Shown here piece by piece: positions 1-12,375 of a DNA stretch of 64,000 bases (position 1 is the stretch's first letter; each line of letters opens with the position of its first letter). Made by a program: the position numbers and the translations under genes. Source of the stretch: Rehmannia glutinosa (taxonomy: Eukaryota > Streptophyta > Magnoliopsida > Lamiales > Orobanchaceae). The notes beneath the pieces are model-generated. The model was not told where the DNA came from. It made no database searches and saw nothing but the letters and a program-made list of their open reading frames with translations. The stretch covers positions 3,577,419 through 3,641,418 of the forward strand of contig CM071930.1 of the NCBI GenBank assembly GCA_016081115.2, written 5' to 3'.

Positions 1-905
1 TTGGAAGTATGATGATGAAGTGGTGGAGTTCATCTTCTTCTCCGAGCGATCTTCAATCCTTGTGCCTTAGCTCCTCTCCATGGTGATTCAAGCCTTCTAA
101 CTCTCTTCCTCACCACAATATGTGTTTCTCCTCTCCAAACTATGAACTCTCATCTTAAAAATTAGATTTTCTATGTATGTCAATGAATGAATATATGGAT
201 GAATCCATCCTCCAACCCAAACTCTTGGATTTTATGACATTATTTTGGAGAAAGTATTCCTTAATAATGTCATCTTTTGGTAGTTTAATGCTCCACTTTA
301 TGAGTTGGGTTGTTAGAATCATTATTTTCATGTGATCATGTGGGAAAGTAAGGAATTAGTGAAGCATAATGAGGTGTAAATGTGCAAAAAGAGTTGTCAA
401 AAGGCTTGGTTGAAGTGTTTTCCCAAAATACCTTCAAAATCGTGCGTAAATGCTTGATCCGAAACACCTGGTCGTGCTCAAAAGCACGACCGGGCCGTGT
501 TTTTCACATTTGTTTGGGGTTGCTAAAGCACGCCACCGTGCTTTGAAAGCACACCCTGGCCGTGCTTTTCACGCCATGGCCATATTTTTTCTTTTTTCGC
601 TGATTAAAAACATGGCCGTATTTGAAAAGCACACCCTGGCCGTGTTTGTCTCGAAAGGCCCCGAAATGACGCGTTTAGCTTGAGATTTCGAGTGTTTTTG
701 CATCCATAAACCTCGGGATATGTTTTGACATGAATCCATGGTCCGAAATCCACCAAAATTAGCTCCGAATGATCAATCTACACCAATAAAAGCACCTCAC
801 AGTAATATGAACTATGCACAATCAAAAACTTATGAAATTAACAACAAAATAACTCAAATTCTACTCAAATACACACATAAAACATGCATAAAAATACACT
901 TATCA
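1..905 (-). mobile_element. Athila-type Ty3 LTR fragment, cut by the window edge
   Basis: Read on the minus strand from 905, this matches the start of the Athila LTRs at 42854 and 48490: TGATAAG at the tip, then the same run through the TGTTTTATGTGTATATTTGAG-like segment, the CCATGGATTCATGTCAAAACA-like segment and the GC-rich block with CACGGCC/GGCCGTG motifs (here about 450-645). Only about the first 900 bases of a ~1.7-kb LTR are in the window, so it could be a solo LTR or the end of a longer element. Clearly more diverged than the pair at 43-50 kb. Confidence 0.85.
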
Positions 906-2311
906 TTGACTATTAGAGTTAAATCTTGAGTTCCTCTAAATTTTCCTCTAGAATAGTGTAAACCCACACAAAAATAATGGAAATCATTAGAGATGCTCTA
1001 ATATCATGTATAGTGGCTTTTAGCTTTTACTTTGGATTCCACCATTCCTTTTTCTTTCCTCCATATTTGCCGAAAAATTGACAGATATAAAAGAATTTTG
1101 TGTGGACGCTTCCGCTCCTCGTACCAAGATATGTATCTTTTTTTAAAATAAAAAAAATTCAGCTCTATTATTGCAAAGACTCGAACCTAAGCCCACCAAG
1201 ATATGTATCTTATTTACCGTTCTTTCCCTTTCATTGTTGTTGCTCTGTGATGCTAGCTTACCATTTTAATAGTATTTCTCTTTTTTATTAAAAAGAACTA
1301 AGAAGGCTTTGTTTTAATATAAAGCACCAAAAAAATATACATTTTTATGAAAGGTACATTTTTTTTTTGAGAAGTTATGAAAGGTACATTATAGTTTGTT
1401 AGAAAGAAAAGTACCGAAGATGTAAATCCTTACACTGTCTGAAATTTCAGTTTTACTGATAACAACAATAATGAAAATGATGTTTTTGCTTAAGATTTTG
1501 TAATTTTATACTTCATATTTTAGATATTTTATTTTAATCCGACTAAATATCTCCCTCCATGATGATCCTAAGTGGCACTTATTTTTCGTCCATTGAGATG
1601 TCCATATGGGTGTTGATTTTTTGTCTTTTTTTACCTTCATTGCCACGTTTAATTTGAAAATATATTAAAATGTGGCTAAAAAATTCATTTTAAATTGGTC
1701 ACGTGCATTACACATGGCATTTCCCAATGATAAATCGATTTTCCGGCAACTTTGGTCCTTAAATTGAGAGTGTCTCATAGTTACATGGTGTAATTGCGAA
1801 AAAAACACTTAACATGACTAAATTGCGACCGGTCCAAAGTTATGGGACCAGAATTGCATTTTTCCCAAACAAAAACAAATTAAAATTATTTTTAATTTGT
1901 TGTCGTGTATAGTTTTTTTTTTTTAAAATCTGGCACAATAATGGGACATAATAAAATCGATCGAGAATTAAATTATCTCTCCGCAAGATGAAATTACTCA
2001 TACAAGTGCTTACAGTTCTGGGCAATCATTTTTAAGATATAAAAACTTTCGAATTTAAGTTATCAACACTATAAGACTTAAATTCCAATGAACAAAATAA
2101 TGTGTTAGAACTCTCGAGTATAGGAGACAACAAGATGTAAATAAAATGTTTGTTGAATGGTGTGTGAAGAAAATGAATTATGAAGGGGCTGTTTATACAG
2201 AATTTCGGGTGCCTCTTAGATTGTGTGCAACTCTTCATCTGGATTAATCTGGATCGAGCCACTGAACCGAATTCTGGTTCAAGTTCTCAATAGTTTAAAG
2301 CTCCTCAGCTC
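906..2311. other. AT-rich intergenic stretch
   Basis: No convincing gene. All ORFs are short and lack domain signatures. Around 1160-1205 the minus strand has a B-box-like GGTTCGAGTC, perhaps a SINE remnant. Around 1740-1860 there is a diverged MITE-like stretch (CCGGCAACTTTGGTCC and GGTCCAAAGTTATGGGACC) related in wording to 4780-4900. Confidence 0.5.
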
Positions 2312-2319
2312 CTCGTGAC

Positions 2320-2848
2320 TAGGGCTACAAATGAACCAAACCGCTCGTGAGTTATTCGGAGCTCGATTCGATAAAAGCTCATTCGAGTTCGTTTAATGAG
2401 GCTCGTTAAAATAAACAAACCAAATTCAAACTTAGAGATATTCGGTTCGTTAGCTCGTGAACAAGCTCGTTAGTAAGCTCGTGAATAGGCTCGATAGTAA
2501 GCTCATATAAATTGAACTAATAATTTGATTTTAGTTTTAATTTTTCATATTTTTACTTAAGATAATATAAAAATATTTCAATAAAATTAATTTTTTGAAT
2601 AAAATGATAGGTTTTAATAAATATATTATGAATTTTAAATATAAATAATTTTATTTTTTGTAATAAATTGAAGAATATTTTAATTTTTAATTAATATTTA
2701 CTAAGCTCGTTTAGGCTCGATAAGGCTCGAAAAAGTTTGTGAGTCATCAACATGTTCGATAAATTCAGGCTCGAGTTCGACTCAATAATAAACGAGTCAA
2801 ACTCAAATACTCAAAAGCTCGGCTTGGTTCGATTCGATTGCAGCCCTA
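2320..2848. mobile_element. hAT-type MITE with 8-bp TSD
   Basis: The element starts TAGGGCTACAAATGAACC and ends with the reverse complement of TAGGGCTGCAATCGAATC, so the ends are imperfect terminal inverted repeats. It is flanked by a perfect 8-bp duplication CTCGTGAC at 2312-2319 and 2849-2856. An 8-bp TSD is the hallmark of the hAT superfamily. The 529-bp interior is AT-rich with repeated GCTCGT motifs near both ends and no coding capacity. Confidence 0.85.
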
Positions 2849-2856
2849 CTCGTGAC

Positions 2857-3830
2857 CAAACCCTGGTTCAATTTCTCAAAAGTTTAAGGCTCCTCAACTC
2901 TTGTGCAACCCTTAGTCCAACACTGAACCTGATAACACCTTATTGATGTGGATAGAAACATGTCAAGCACATGACATGCTTTCAATGAGGTTGTGACTTC
3001 CACGTTCCCACTCTTTTCTTATTTTTATATAAAAGTGCATTTAATCATGACTTAATTTATACATTAATTTTTCATTCTCTCGAAATTAGTTTTGAGAATT
3101 TCAAAATGCTAATCTCATTACTCCAAATGTAGTTTATATATATAATTTATTTTGAATTTTAAATAAATGATCACACTTAAATAATTAGTCAAATTTGGGT
3201 CAAATCAATTTGTTATAAAACAATTTCCAACAATTTTCCAGATCATGCTCACAGTAAATGAAAAATAAACTTTTCTAATCTTTCTATAAAAAGTCCCTAC
3301 AAAATTTCATGCTTTATTCTATCCTAATTTACTTATATTTTCCTTTTATTTATTTATTTAGATATATTTACCACGAATATAGATGACCTGCTTGTTTGTG
3401 AGCACTTATGAAAAAGTCTATTTAGAAAATGGTCTTATCTGGAATGAACTTTTCAAAAAGCCCATCATTCTCACTTTTCTAGAATGAACTTTTTGGAGGA
3501 TTGACTTATCCAAAAGTCCATTCCAAAATAATCACCAAACATAAAAATTTATCGAAATGGACTTTTAAATCTAAAAGTCCATTTCAAAAGTGCTCTCAAA
3601 CAAGCACGACATCATATTGGGCAACTTGGAGACTCAATCAAATAATTAATGGGGAATATATATAGTATTATGGACTAAGAATCAACTAAGTTGCACTCCG
3701 AACATTCTCTTGAAAAAATTAAGGCCAGCGGCCCAGCTGTAGATTTTGAAAAATGAATAAAATATTGCATTATTTGAACATCAACCTACATGACACGACT
3801 AATGTTTGGGTTTAAATCTTATCATTGCGG
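2857..3830. other. AT-rich intergenic stretch
   Basis: No gene-like ORF. At about 3400-3610 there is an imperfect inverted layout of AAAAGTCCATT / AATGGACTTTT motifs (for example AAAAGTCTATTTAGAAAATGG near 3412 and CATTTCAAAAGTGCTC near 3581), probably an old MITE. Confidence 0.4.
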
Positions 3831-4262
3831 GTGGTTGTATTATACTACATAATAATTTCTTCCTTTAGTTTTTAAATTTCAAAGTTATATAAAGTATTGT
3901 GCTTAATGAATTTGTGGTTTAATTGTTAATGATATCATGTATCTGGAAATTCCTCTAAAGAAATTAATATAGATTCTTTCAAAAAAAGAAAGAAAAAAAT
4001 TAATATAGATGGATTTGAGACTCAATCAAATAATTTGTGGTTGTATTATACTACATAATAATTTCTTCCTTTAGTTTTTAAATTTCAAAGTTATATAAAT
4101 TATTGTGCTTAATGAATTTGTGGTTTAATTGTTAATGATATCATGTATCTGGAAATTCCTCTAAAGAAATTAATATAGATTCTTTCAAAAAAAGAAAGAA
4201 AAAAATTAATATAGATGGATTTGAGACTCAATCAAATAATTTGTGGTTGTATTATACTACAT
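3831..4262. repeat. 206-bp tandem duplication
   Basis: Two near-perfect copies, 3831-4036 and 4037-4242, plus the first ~20 bases of a third (4243-4262). The unit starts GTGGTTGTATTATACTAC and includes AAAAAAAGAAAGAAAAAAATT. The copies differ by only a few bases, so the duplication is recent. Confidence 0.9.
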
Positions 4263-5244
4263 TATTTTTTGTCCCGTTTTTTCTGTGGAAGAAAATGAAA
4301 AAAAAAATTATATATATATATATATTTTTAAAGGGAAAAATAGTTGAGCTAAGGGAAAAAAAATTTGAGCTAGGAGTAATCTTGTGATCGTGTGATAATA
4401 TTTAATAACAAAATGAGGGCACGTGCACATCCGACATTGGCACGTGAGGGGAGGGATTAGAAATTAATTAATTAAGAATAAAGATATTTGAGTGGTTCAA
4501 TGATAAATTGATAATAATGGTGTTTGCATGTCATGAAATGTAATGGTCTTTTCTCCAAGCGTGTGAGAGGAAGATTCACGTGAAACATATAACCAACAAC
4601 AAACATATATTTTTACTTTTATATTTGTGTCCGTGGGCAGATGAAAGTGGGTTGGCCTGTCAACTATATATCATTTTGGTTTGCAATTGCAGTTGGAAAG
4701 TTTCTTCTTCACTACTATACCCTAGCAATTGAGCCTACAAGTTTGTAAGGATCTTCTATTTCCTATAGTTTGTATTCGCAAATTACAAAAGTTGGTCCTG
4801 TAATTTAGCAGTGGCAAAATTGGTCCTACTCATTTTTGAATTTTTAATTTGGTCCTGTATGTATTAAACTTACTCAATTTTAGCCGGAATGTTGCAAATT
4901 CTCCGGAAATTGGCACGCGACTCACGAAATTGGGAATTTTGATTTTCGATGATAATTTGTGACCTGCCAATCATACGGCTAAAATGCAGAGAAAGATTTT
5001 TTTTTTATAATTCTACAAAATTAATTAATTGTTAGGTCACCAAAAATTATTAACTTTAAATGACAAGATTTATGGCTGTGATTGCATGTAAAAAAGAATT
5101 CCAAATTCTCGTTTTTTGAACGAAAAAATTGTGTAATATGTGATTGTTTGTGGAATTTTTTTAAAAAATAATCTCATTTCACTTTAAAATTAAGACTAGA
5201 TTTTTCTTTTTCTTTCTCACACTACTCAATACTCATTTATACTA
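4263..5244. other. Intergenic stretch with MITE-like debris
   Basis: 4262-4375 (TTTTGTCCCGTTTTTTC ... GGGAAAAATAGTTGAGC ... TTTGAGCTAGG) resembles the interior of the hAT MITE at 27121-27318, so it is probably a relic of the same family without recognisable ends. 4780-4990 has GTTGGTCCTGTAATTT and repeated TTGGTCCT motifs that look like another MITE. An (AT)n run lies at about 4310-4325. No gene seen. Confidence 0.45.
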
Positions 5245-5249
5245 TTTAT

Positions 5250-6245
5250 TGTTGGAATTGGTTTTTATAAATTGGGTTTTGACCCGATTTTGACCAATTA
5301 TTTAAATGAGTTTATTTATTCGATGTATGAAATAAATGAGATAAACGTCATCTACGTCGCGGGGAGATGAGATTAGCATTTTGAATTTCTCAAAACTAAT
5401 GTCGGGTGAATGAGAAATAAATGCATAAAGTTGGTCACTTAAAATGTTTTTATATATAGAATATAAAAGAGTGGAAATATGGAAAGCCATATCCCACATA
5501 GGAAACATATTAAATGTTTGACTAGTTAATAAAGAGCTTCACCACTAATAAGGAGTAATCATGTGGAACTCCTTATGGTACACCCTAGTGGACCAAGTCA
5601 ATTTTGACTAGCCTTTGCGTAGCTCAAAAAACACCTTGGACGGTGCTCCGCACCGTCGGAGCTGGAGCCGGAACCACGCACGTCGCATTGGGCGCTTTAG
5701 AGGCGCACGTACGCATCGTCGCGAGGAGCTTTAAAGTTTTGAAAAATCGAACCAGGATTTGGTCCAGTGGCTCAGATGGCAATGACTTGGCAGAATCGTT
5801 TGAGTGGCGACACATGTGTGCAGAGGTGTATACAAAGGGGTGTGTTCCTTCAGTCAGATACGATCTAATACCATCAGATCGTAGCTCCGGACCAAGGGTT
5901 GGCACCCAATCTGAAGAAGCACCAATAGCCATATAAAACAACCTCTAAAATTCATTTTGGAATCAGAAAAATTCGAATTCATCCTCATATAAGTATTCTG
6001 TCTGCATAACTTTAAGAGAGTTAAAAAACATTAGTGTGTTCGTCGTTCTTGCGATTTGTAGTGCAACTATCGTAAGAAAAGTTATCGTTGTATCTTGGGA
6101 AACAATTGCCATATTCTGTACGCACCATGACAGGGCAATCTCATCTTAAAGAGAAAGAGTCCAACTCTTGCCTCGATATTTGTTATCGTATCGAAACTCT
6201 GCTCGATTTTTTTAGCCATTCGATATACACCACCATTTTCCGACA
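5250..6245 (+). mobile_element. Solo LTR with 5-bp TSD
   Basis: Starts TGTTGGAATTGG and ends CCATTTTCCGACA (TG...CA), 996 bp. It is flanked by a perfect 5-bp duplication TTTAT at 5245-5249 and 6246-6250. There is no internal domain, so this is a solo LTR left by LTR-LTR recombination. The wording (TGTTGGAA start, ATTCTGT...GCACC(A/G)TGA, CGATATACACCA end) is more like a Ty1/copia LTR, but the superfamily is inference. The overlapping 105- and 110-codon ORFs inside it are non-coding. A truncated relative lies at 14157-14781. Confidence 0.88.
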
Positions 6246-6250
6246 TTTAT

Positions 6251-7447
6251 TTCTCTCTCCCTTTCATATTTATATAAAGAATTTCTTTAATTTATCAGCA
6301 TTTTTTGTATTTCTGTCTTAATCTTGATAACAAAAGGTATAAAATGAGATCCATATACGTTTCCTCTTTTTGTTTTAATTTTTTATTTTTATTCAATTTA
6401 TTGGCATTATATTTTACACTATTATTTCCTAAAAAAAATCACAAACAATTAACATTTAAAAGATTCTCCCACACATCAACACAATCATTACTTATTCTTT
6501 ATACATTTAACTTTCAGTTTTTCAAAAACAATTCACCACTATTCACTCAGAAAATGAAAATGAACGGAATGAAGGACAAGCAATCACAACCTTATGTTCT
6601 CTACTTTTCTTGTTGATTTTGAGCATCGGAGGGATATTTAAAAAATAAATCGATCTCGAGAATCTTTAGGGAACAATTTTCTTGTTCCACTTTTTTGTTC
6701 CAGTAGGCCGGATGATTAACACATATCATTGAAACATGGATTGTTGACTGTTAGAGTGCTTTACATGCGTCGTCCATTCAACTAATTGCTTTTATGTGCT
6801 GCATAGTGCATACAACGAGTACTATTCCATTAATTCATCCATTCACAACAGAAAAAAGAAAAATAAAAAATGACAGCCAATGCATTACAAGAGCCAACAT
6901 TTAATAATTAGACTACTTTGACATCAATATATTTCCTCTTTTGTAAAATGTGTCTCCAACTTCATTTGCAGCATTTATTGTTATATTTCTACCAAATATT
7001 TTTGCTCAAATTGATAAAAGCAAAAAGAAATCATTTGCCATAGTTGTGTTAATTAAAGCCCTCCAACTTCATGTAGGGCCAAAAATATGAGATGACTTGA
7101 AGATTTGAATGAAGGAGATGACTCAATTGGAGGCAGTTTTGGTATATTAAGACAATTTAGTATTATGGCATTTTTATCATTGTAAAATCTGAAATATATA
7201 TTATTTAATTTTCCCTTTCCTGCAATATTAATAAGACAAATGTTTTCTCATTGTCACTTTCTGTGTCTCGATGTGATAACTGAACGATATGGGATTTATA
7301 TATATTATGCCGATTTATATACTCCTTCCAATTAATGCTGAAATCATTCATGTCAGTATAAAATATTTTAATTTTGATAGAAAAAAACATTGTCCATTTT
7401 TTTGGTTCCCATTTTCAAGTTAAAATAATATGTCTTCTTTCGTATAT
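6251..7447. other. AT-rich intergenic stretch
   Basis: Nothing recognisable as a gene, RNA or complete element. Open frames such as 6305-6616 are low-complexity AT-rich sequence without family features. Confidence 0.5.
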
Positions 7448-7715
7448 CACTACAAAAAGAAATTTCAAGTACTGCTACTAGACGTAATTGCCGGCATAAA
7501 TAATTTTATCACTAAATTTTACAGTTATTTACAGAATACAAAAATAATTAAAAATATTATTTTTCCCAAACAATGCCGACTAATTACTGATAAATCACAA
7601 AAAAAATTAAATTTACCAATAAAATATTGTAGATATATATTTACCAATAGTTTTAGATTTGTTTTGGTAAATATTTATCTACAATGATTTTACCAACAAC
7701 GATTTTACCTATTAT
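7448..7715 (+). mobile_element. CACTA-ended MITE, copy 1 (right end unclear)
   Basis: Starts CACTACAAAAAGAAATTTC and contains the family wording ATTTTATCACTAAATTTTACAG, ATATTTACC and GATTTTACCAACAACGATTTTACC. The same wording occurs at 13421-13716 and, inverted, at 16570-16873. The right terminus is not recognisable, so the end given is approximate. Confidence 0.55.
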
Positions 7716-8149
7716 TTTAAAAATCTAAGCATAGCTCTGAATACCACCACACCTAGGTGCTAGACTCTCCTTGTCCGTTACGTTTTTCTTCCAATTAGAC
7801 CCCATCAAGGCCATGCCTAACCCCGTACGGCTCCGCCAAGGTACTTTTTAGTACACTGATTTTACCTATATTTTTGGCAGTGGCCTCTATCTATGTTGGA
7901 TATTCCTAGTGGGATGTCAACTTGGATTTCAATTTTCAAAATCTAGAAAATTCTAACATAAATTACAAAGCTTAATCAATCACAAAATAAATATAACTGT
8001 ATAATTAATTTATAGTTAGCCATTTTTCTTAATATTATAAGAATCACATGACAACTGACAAGTCCAGAAAAATAGTCCTAAAATAGATTAATAATCTATA
8101 TATATATATATTATATATATATTATATATATATATGATATGAATCAAAT
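7716..8149. other. Intergenic stretch with (AT)n microsatellite
   Basis: An AT dinucleotide tract interrupted by TATTA lies at about 8096-8140. The rest is AT-rich without a gene. The segment 7735-7860 (CCACCACACCTAGGTGC ... CCCCGTACGGCTCCGCC) is more GC-rich and unexplained. Confidence 0.5.
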
Positions 8150-10129
8150 GGGTCCTCCTACTTTGGGTGAGTCCATGGGACACATCCTAACCATAGATCA
8201 ATAATTTTGGGTGGTTCAGATTATTAGGGCTTTTTTATATATGTTTATTTTTTTTTGTTTCAACAATTAAAAAGGGTAGGGTGGTCATTTTGCACTTTAT
8301 AATCAGTTACTAAGATTTTATTCCCTCCCTCACGTCTATTCCCCACTCTGCACGTCTCTTTCCCACTATCTCCGGATGTTTCAGTTTCAAAAGCTCTCCA
8401 TTCCCTCTCTCAGTCAGTTTGATTCCTTGCGACTCTCGAATTCGAGTTCGATTTTTCGAAGAGTTTGCAGTTGTTTTGAAGGTAAGTTGTAATCTCGTTC
8501 GGTTGTGTGTTCGAAGCTTTGATTTGTAGGTAGTTTCCAGTTTTATAGGGTTTATGAAGGTTTAGTTCGCGGTTTCTCTTTCGATTTTTGCAACTTCAAT
8601 CTAGGTTTTTTGTTGTTCTGGGATGGTTTTCTGGGTTGATGTTGCGTGTTTTTCATATATGTTTGCACATTGATGTTTTTTGTTGTGTTCAGAAATATAA
8701 TTGTGGTCTTTTTTCATTTGCTTATGGTAGTTGTTAGGGTTTATTGTTTAGTTAGTTCAGGAATAATACATTGACTCCATTGCAATTCAATTATTTATAT
8801 CTGATTTTGTTGAAATATTTATGATGCTTATGTAATTTTATACCGCTTATGTAATTGTGTAAATCTACTTAAGTTATCAATATGTGCATGCGAAGTTTTA
8901 GATTTTTGTAACAGGGCATCATTTGGTTGTTTCTATGTGTAGTGCGTTTGTTAAGACCATGTTTTACTATTTTTTTATATGCTCATGCATTTTTCCAAAG
9001 ATTTTCTTGGTTAGTTTTTGCATGTTGCTTGTATAAATCATTGAAGCTTGCTTATGATATTTTAAAAGTATGCTCATAAAGTAAATTTGTGGAGAAGTAA
9101 GAGGTCGAAAAGTATAGGTTGGGACTAGAGGCGAGGGTAAGAAGTCCGAACATCCAAGATGTGGGTCAAGATCGTTCATGGAAGTTATTAGTCGAAGTCA
9201 TTGAAAATTTGGAACCCCCAGGCCGCCATTGTGGAGATGGGATTTGGGGGATTGCTAGAGATGACAATCAAAGAATTTCTCCGAATTGGTATCTTGGTTG
9301 GTGGAACACTTTGACCACCTAGTCATGAGTTGAGATGGGCGGATGGGAAATCGATCCACACGACGCGAGTAATGTAGAGCGCGTTCTTGGTTTCCCAAAT
9401 GGCCCAATCAAAATCCGTAAAAATCGAGATCGATGGTGAGTGCCGCCTACTCAAATAGTGGCAAGGTTTTTTTGCAAAGGCGAACAATAATATTATAGCG
9501 GTGAAGTATGCGAGTAGATGAGAGGTTGCAAAGACGCCAATGTTTGGTTTAAGAGATATTTTTTTGTCTTGGTTGATTGTTTGGTGATCCGGAATAATCC
9601 GTGTAGATACGTAAATCCACTTATAATGAAAAGCCTGGAGGATGTCAAGAAGATCCAGAATTGAATTGGTGTGAGTATACACGAATACTCCTGTTGCGGC
9701 AAAGAAGCATAAATGGGAAATCAACGAGAGAAAAAATAATTGAACGACCTATTGTTGTTTCTAGTTGTAAGTTAAGTTTTAGTTTATAGTTGTTTTTTAT
9801 AGTTGTATGTGTGGTTTAATTGTTTTTCTCCTTTCATTGTAGGTTCTTTATATGGATGAGTTATGTTTTACACCCGTGATGTTCCAAGAGGTTGTCGAGT
9901 CTTTGTTTTTGGACTATAGAGATATTGAGGATAGAACAAAATGAGGAGTTAGATAGAGGTTATTTGGGAAAGGGTTTCGTTGACCAACCATTGCAATTGG
10001 AGAGTCATGTTGAGTGGTCCATCCGGGGATCTTTTGTGTATTACGGAGGACCTTCATTGAAGGCCAAGCTACCATCCGTAGTTTGAGTAATGAGCTAATC
10101 AATGATTGCTTATTTAGTTAACTGTTTTT

Positions 10130-10570
10130 GCTTTTTGTAGTTTATATTTTTGTTGATGTAGTACAAGTTTATTTCTGTTGATTTTAAAAAGGGTTTGTCA
10201 TGCATGTGTAGTTCAGATTTATTGCTTGTGTAACCCAAGTTTATTGCATGTAACTTTTAAAGTCATGATTATTTAAGGTTGTCATGTTGCTTGTGTAATA
10301 CAAGTTGTTGCTTGTGTAGTATAATCTTGTTGCATATGTAGTTCATAATTATTACTTATGTAACACAAGTTGGTTCAATTGTTTAATTTAACTCAACAGT
10401 TATTTTTGACATGCATGTGTAGTTCATATTTATTGCTTATGTAGTACCAGTTTGTTGCATATGACCTTTTAAAGTTTTGCTTATGTAAGGTTATCATGTT
10501 GCTTGTGTAGTACATTCTTATTGCATGTGTAGTTCAGACTAATTGTTTAAGTTTGTTTCGCAACTTTTAA
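10130..10570 (+). repeat. Degenerate repeat array in an intron of the Ulp1-like relic
   Basis: Repeated variants of TTGCTTGTGTAGTACAAG, TTATTGCATGTGTAGTTCA and TTGCTTATGTAACACAAG fill this interval, with roughly 35-45 bases between comparable motifs. It lies between coding blocks of the Ulp1-like relic, in a probable intron. The same wording recurs at 12095-12375. Confidence 0.65.
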
Positions 10571-12094
10571 GTTTTGTGTGCATATGATTTTAGGAATATG
10601 CTGTGAGGATGTTGGAGAAGTTGTCGTGTCTTGCAACAGATGTTGTTGACATGATAACATTTTCGGAGAATGCGCCAAAAGAATTTTCTGGGGTTGCACA
10701 GTTTAACAAAATTCAAGAAGCAGCAATGAAGCTGATTAGTTTCACGAGCAGGCGGGGTGGTGTGGAGGCGACTGATAACGCTGAGATGAGTGAGACTGAA
10801 GAGAATGAATTTTTTTGGAATAGCTCTGAGACTATCACGGTGATCGAAAAGATCGAGCGTGCACTGAGTAGGAGGGACGAGTATAAAAAAACAATTGACG
10901 ATATCCCCAGTTTTAGTCTCGGGGTTAGTCAGGATGCACAGAATGATGGATGGGGCAATGTTGTTGATACATCTCGTGAGATTATCCGTGACATGCCATG
11001 AACTATTGTTGAACATGATCGAGGTCCAGAGATTAAACAGGTGAAAATTTATTTTTCTTATATTAAGATCAGTTCAGAGATTAGTCTTTAATGTGTAACA
11101 TATTTATCCTTTTTTTTAATTGCAATGTAGGAGGATATTGCAAGCGGGAGCGGTGGTGTTAGAGGCAATAATGGGGATGAAGAGGTGGAGGAGGGCGTGG
11201 ATGTCAACGAGATGGTTAGTGAGATTGATTATACAACAAAGAGAATTTCCAAAAAATCTTACTCTCTAATTTCATCATTTTTTTGTGAGGCAGAATGATT
11301 TGAAATCCAAGTTGAACAAAAATGAGTTGTTGGTTTCTAAGTGGTTGTTGGAAAATGGGGCTGCAGACGAGTATGTGTTTTATATATGTTCCATTTTTTA
11401 TAATATTTGAAGCATATTGTGTATTATTGTGTCATCCTGTTTTTTTAACTCACAGGTTTGAAGTACTTTTTAAGAACGGAGATGTCCAATTAGTGATAGA
11501 TTATGTTGAATCCTTGAAGGAGGGGGAATATGTGTGCTCGGTCGTTATAGACATATGGTCTAGGATCCTTAATCACAAGGAGGCCCTAAAGAGCAAGAGT
11601 TCGCCACAAAGATTTTTCGCAACAACATACTCAACTGTACATTGCATTTGTATTTATTATTAGCCACTTTTTTCCCTGGTTAGTTGAGTGTAATCGCCTA
11701 CAAAATATTGCAGCAATATTACGTTGTGTCGTCGAGGGCTGAATCGGATGTGAAGGATGCATTGGGGTTATTCACAACTAGTTTTGATGCGGAATTTGGC
11801 GACACAAGTTCGAAAATACTGGATACATTTGATTTGGGATTTAGGTTTTTTTTTGTATTATTGTTTACATTTTGGTGTTTTATATTTTTTAATTTATTTT
11901 ATGTGTATTGTTATCAGTTCTTCTTTCCAATTTGTATAAGCGAGCATTTCTTCGTCTTGTGCTTCGATGTCAAGAGTAAGCAATGCCACATTTTGGATAA
12001 TTCTTTATTGGAGGGTACCAAAACTAACAAGTATGAACGCCTCCCTGAAAAATTGGTATGAGCATCTTTCTCCTGCCTTTTTGAATATTTCTTT

Positions 12095-12375
12095 TATATA
12101 TGTTCATGCAGTACAATTACATTGCTTATGTATGATAATTGTTGTGCATGTGTAGTATAACATTACTGCTTGTGTACTAAACTTCATATGCATATTGCAA
12201 TGCTTGCTTGTATAATATAGATATGTTGCTTATATAATGTATATGTACAACTTATGTATAACATTTTGCCATTCTAAGTTTAGTACTAGTGTTGCATGCG
12301 TAGTGTTTATTAATTGCTTATGTAGTTGAAACTTTGTGCATATGAAGTTATTTTGATGCATATGTGCTGTGACTG
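12095..12375 (+). repeat. Second copy of the intronic degenerate repeat
   Basis: Motifs such as TTGCTTATGTATGATAATTG, TGTGCATGTGTAGTATAAC and GCTTGTATAATATAG follow the block that encodes the His/Asp motifs and stop at the last acceptor-like TGTTGCAG (12374-12381). The family is the same as at 10130-10570, so two introns of one gene share a repeat type. Confidence 0.6.

Noticed and set aside
5604..5941. Overlapping ORFs of 110 (+) and 105 (-) codons
   Set aside because: They lie inside the solo LTR 5250-6245, overlap on opposite strands and have no family features.
10567..11016. 149-codon minus-strand ORF
   Set aside because: Antisense to a better-supported plus-strand exon-like block of the Ulp1-like relic (10603-11001) and without family features.
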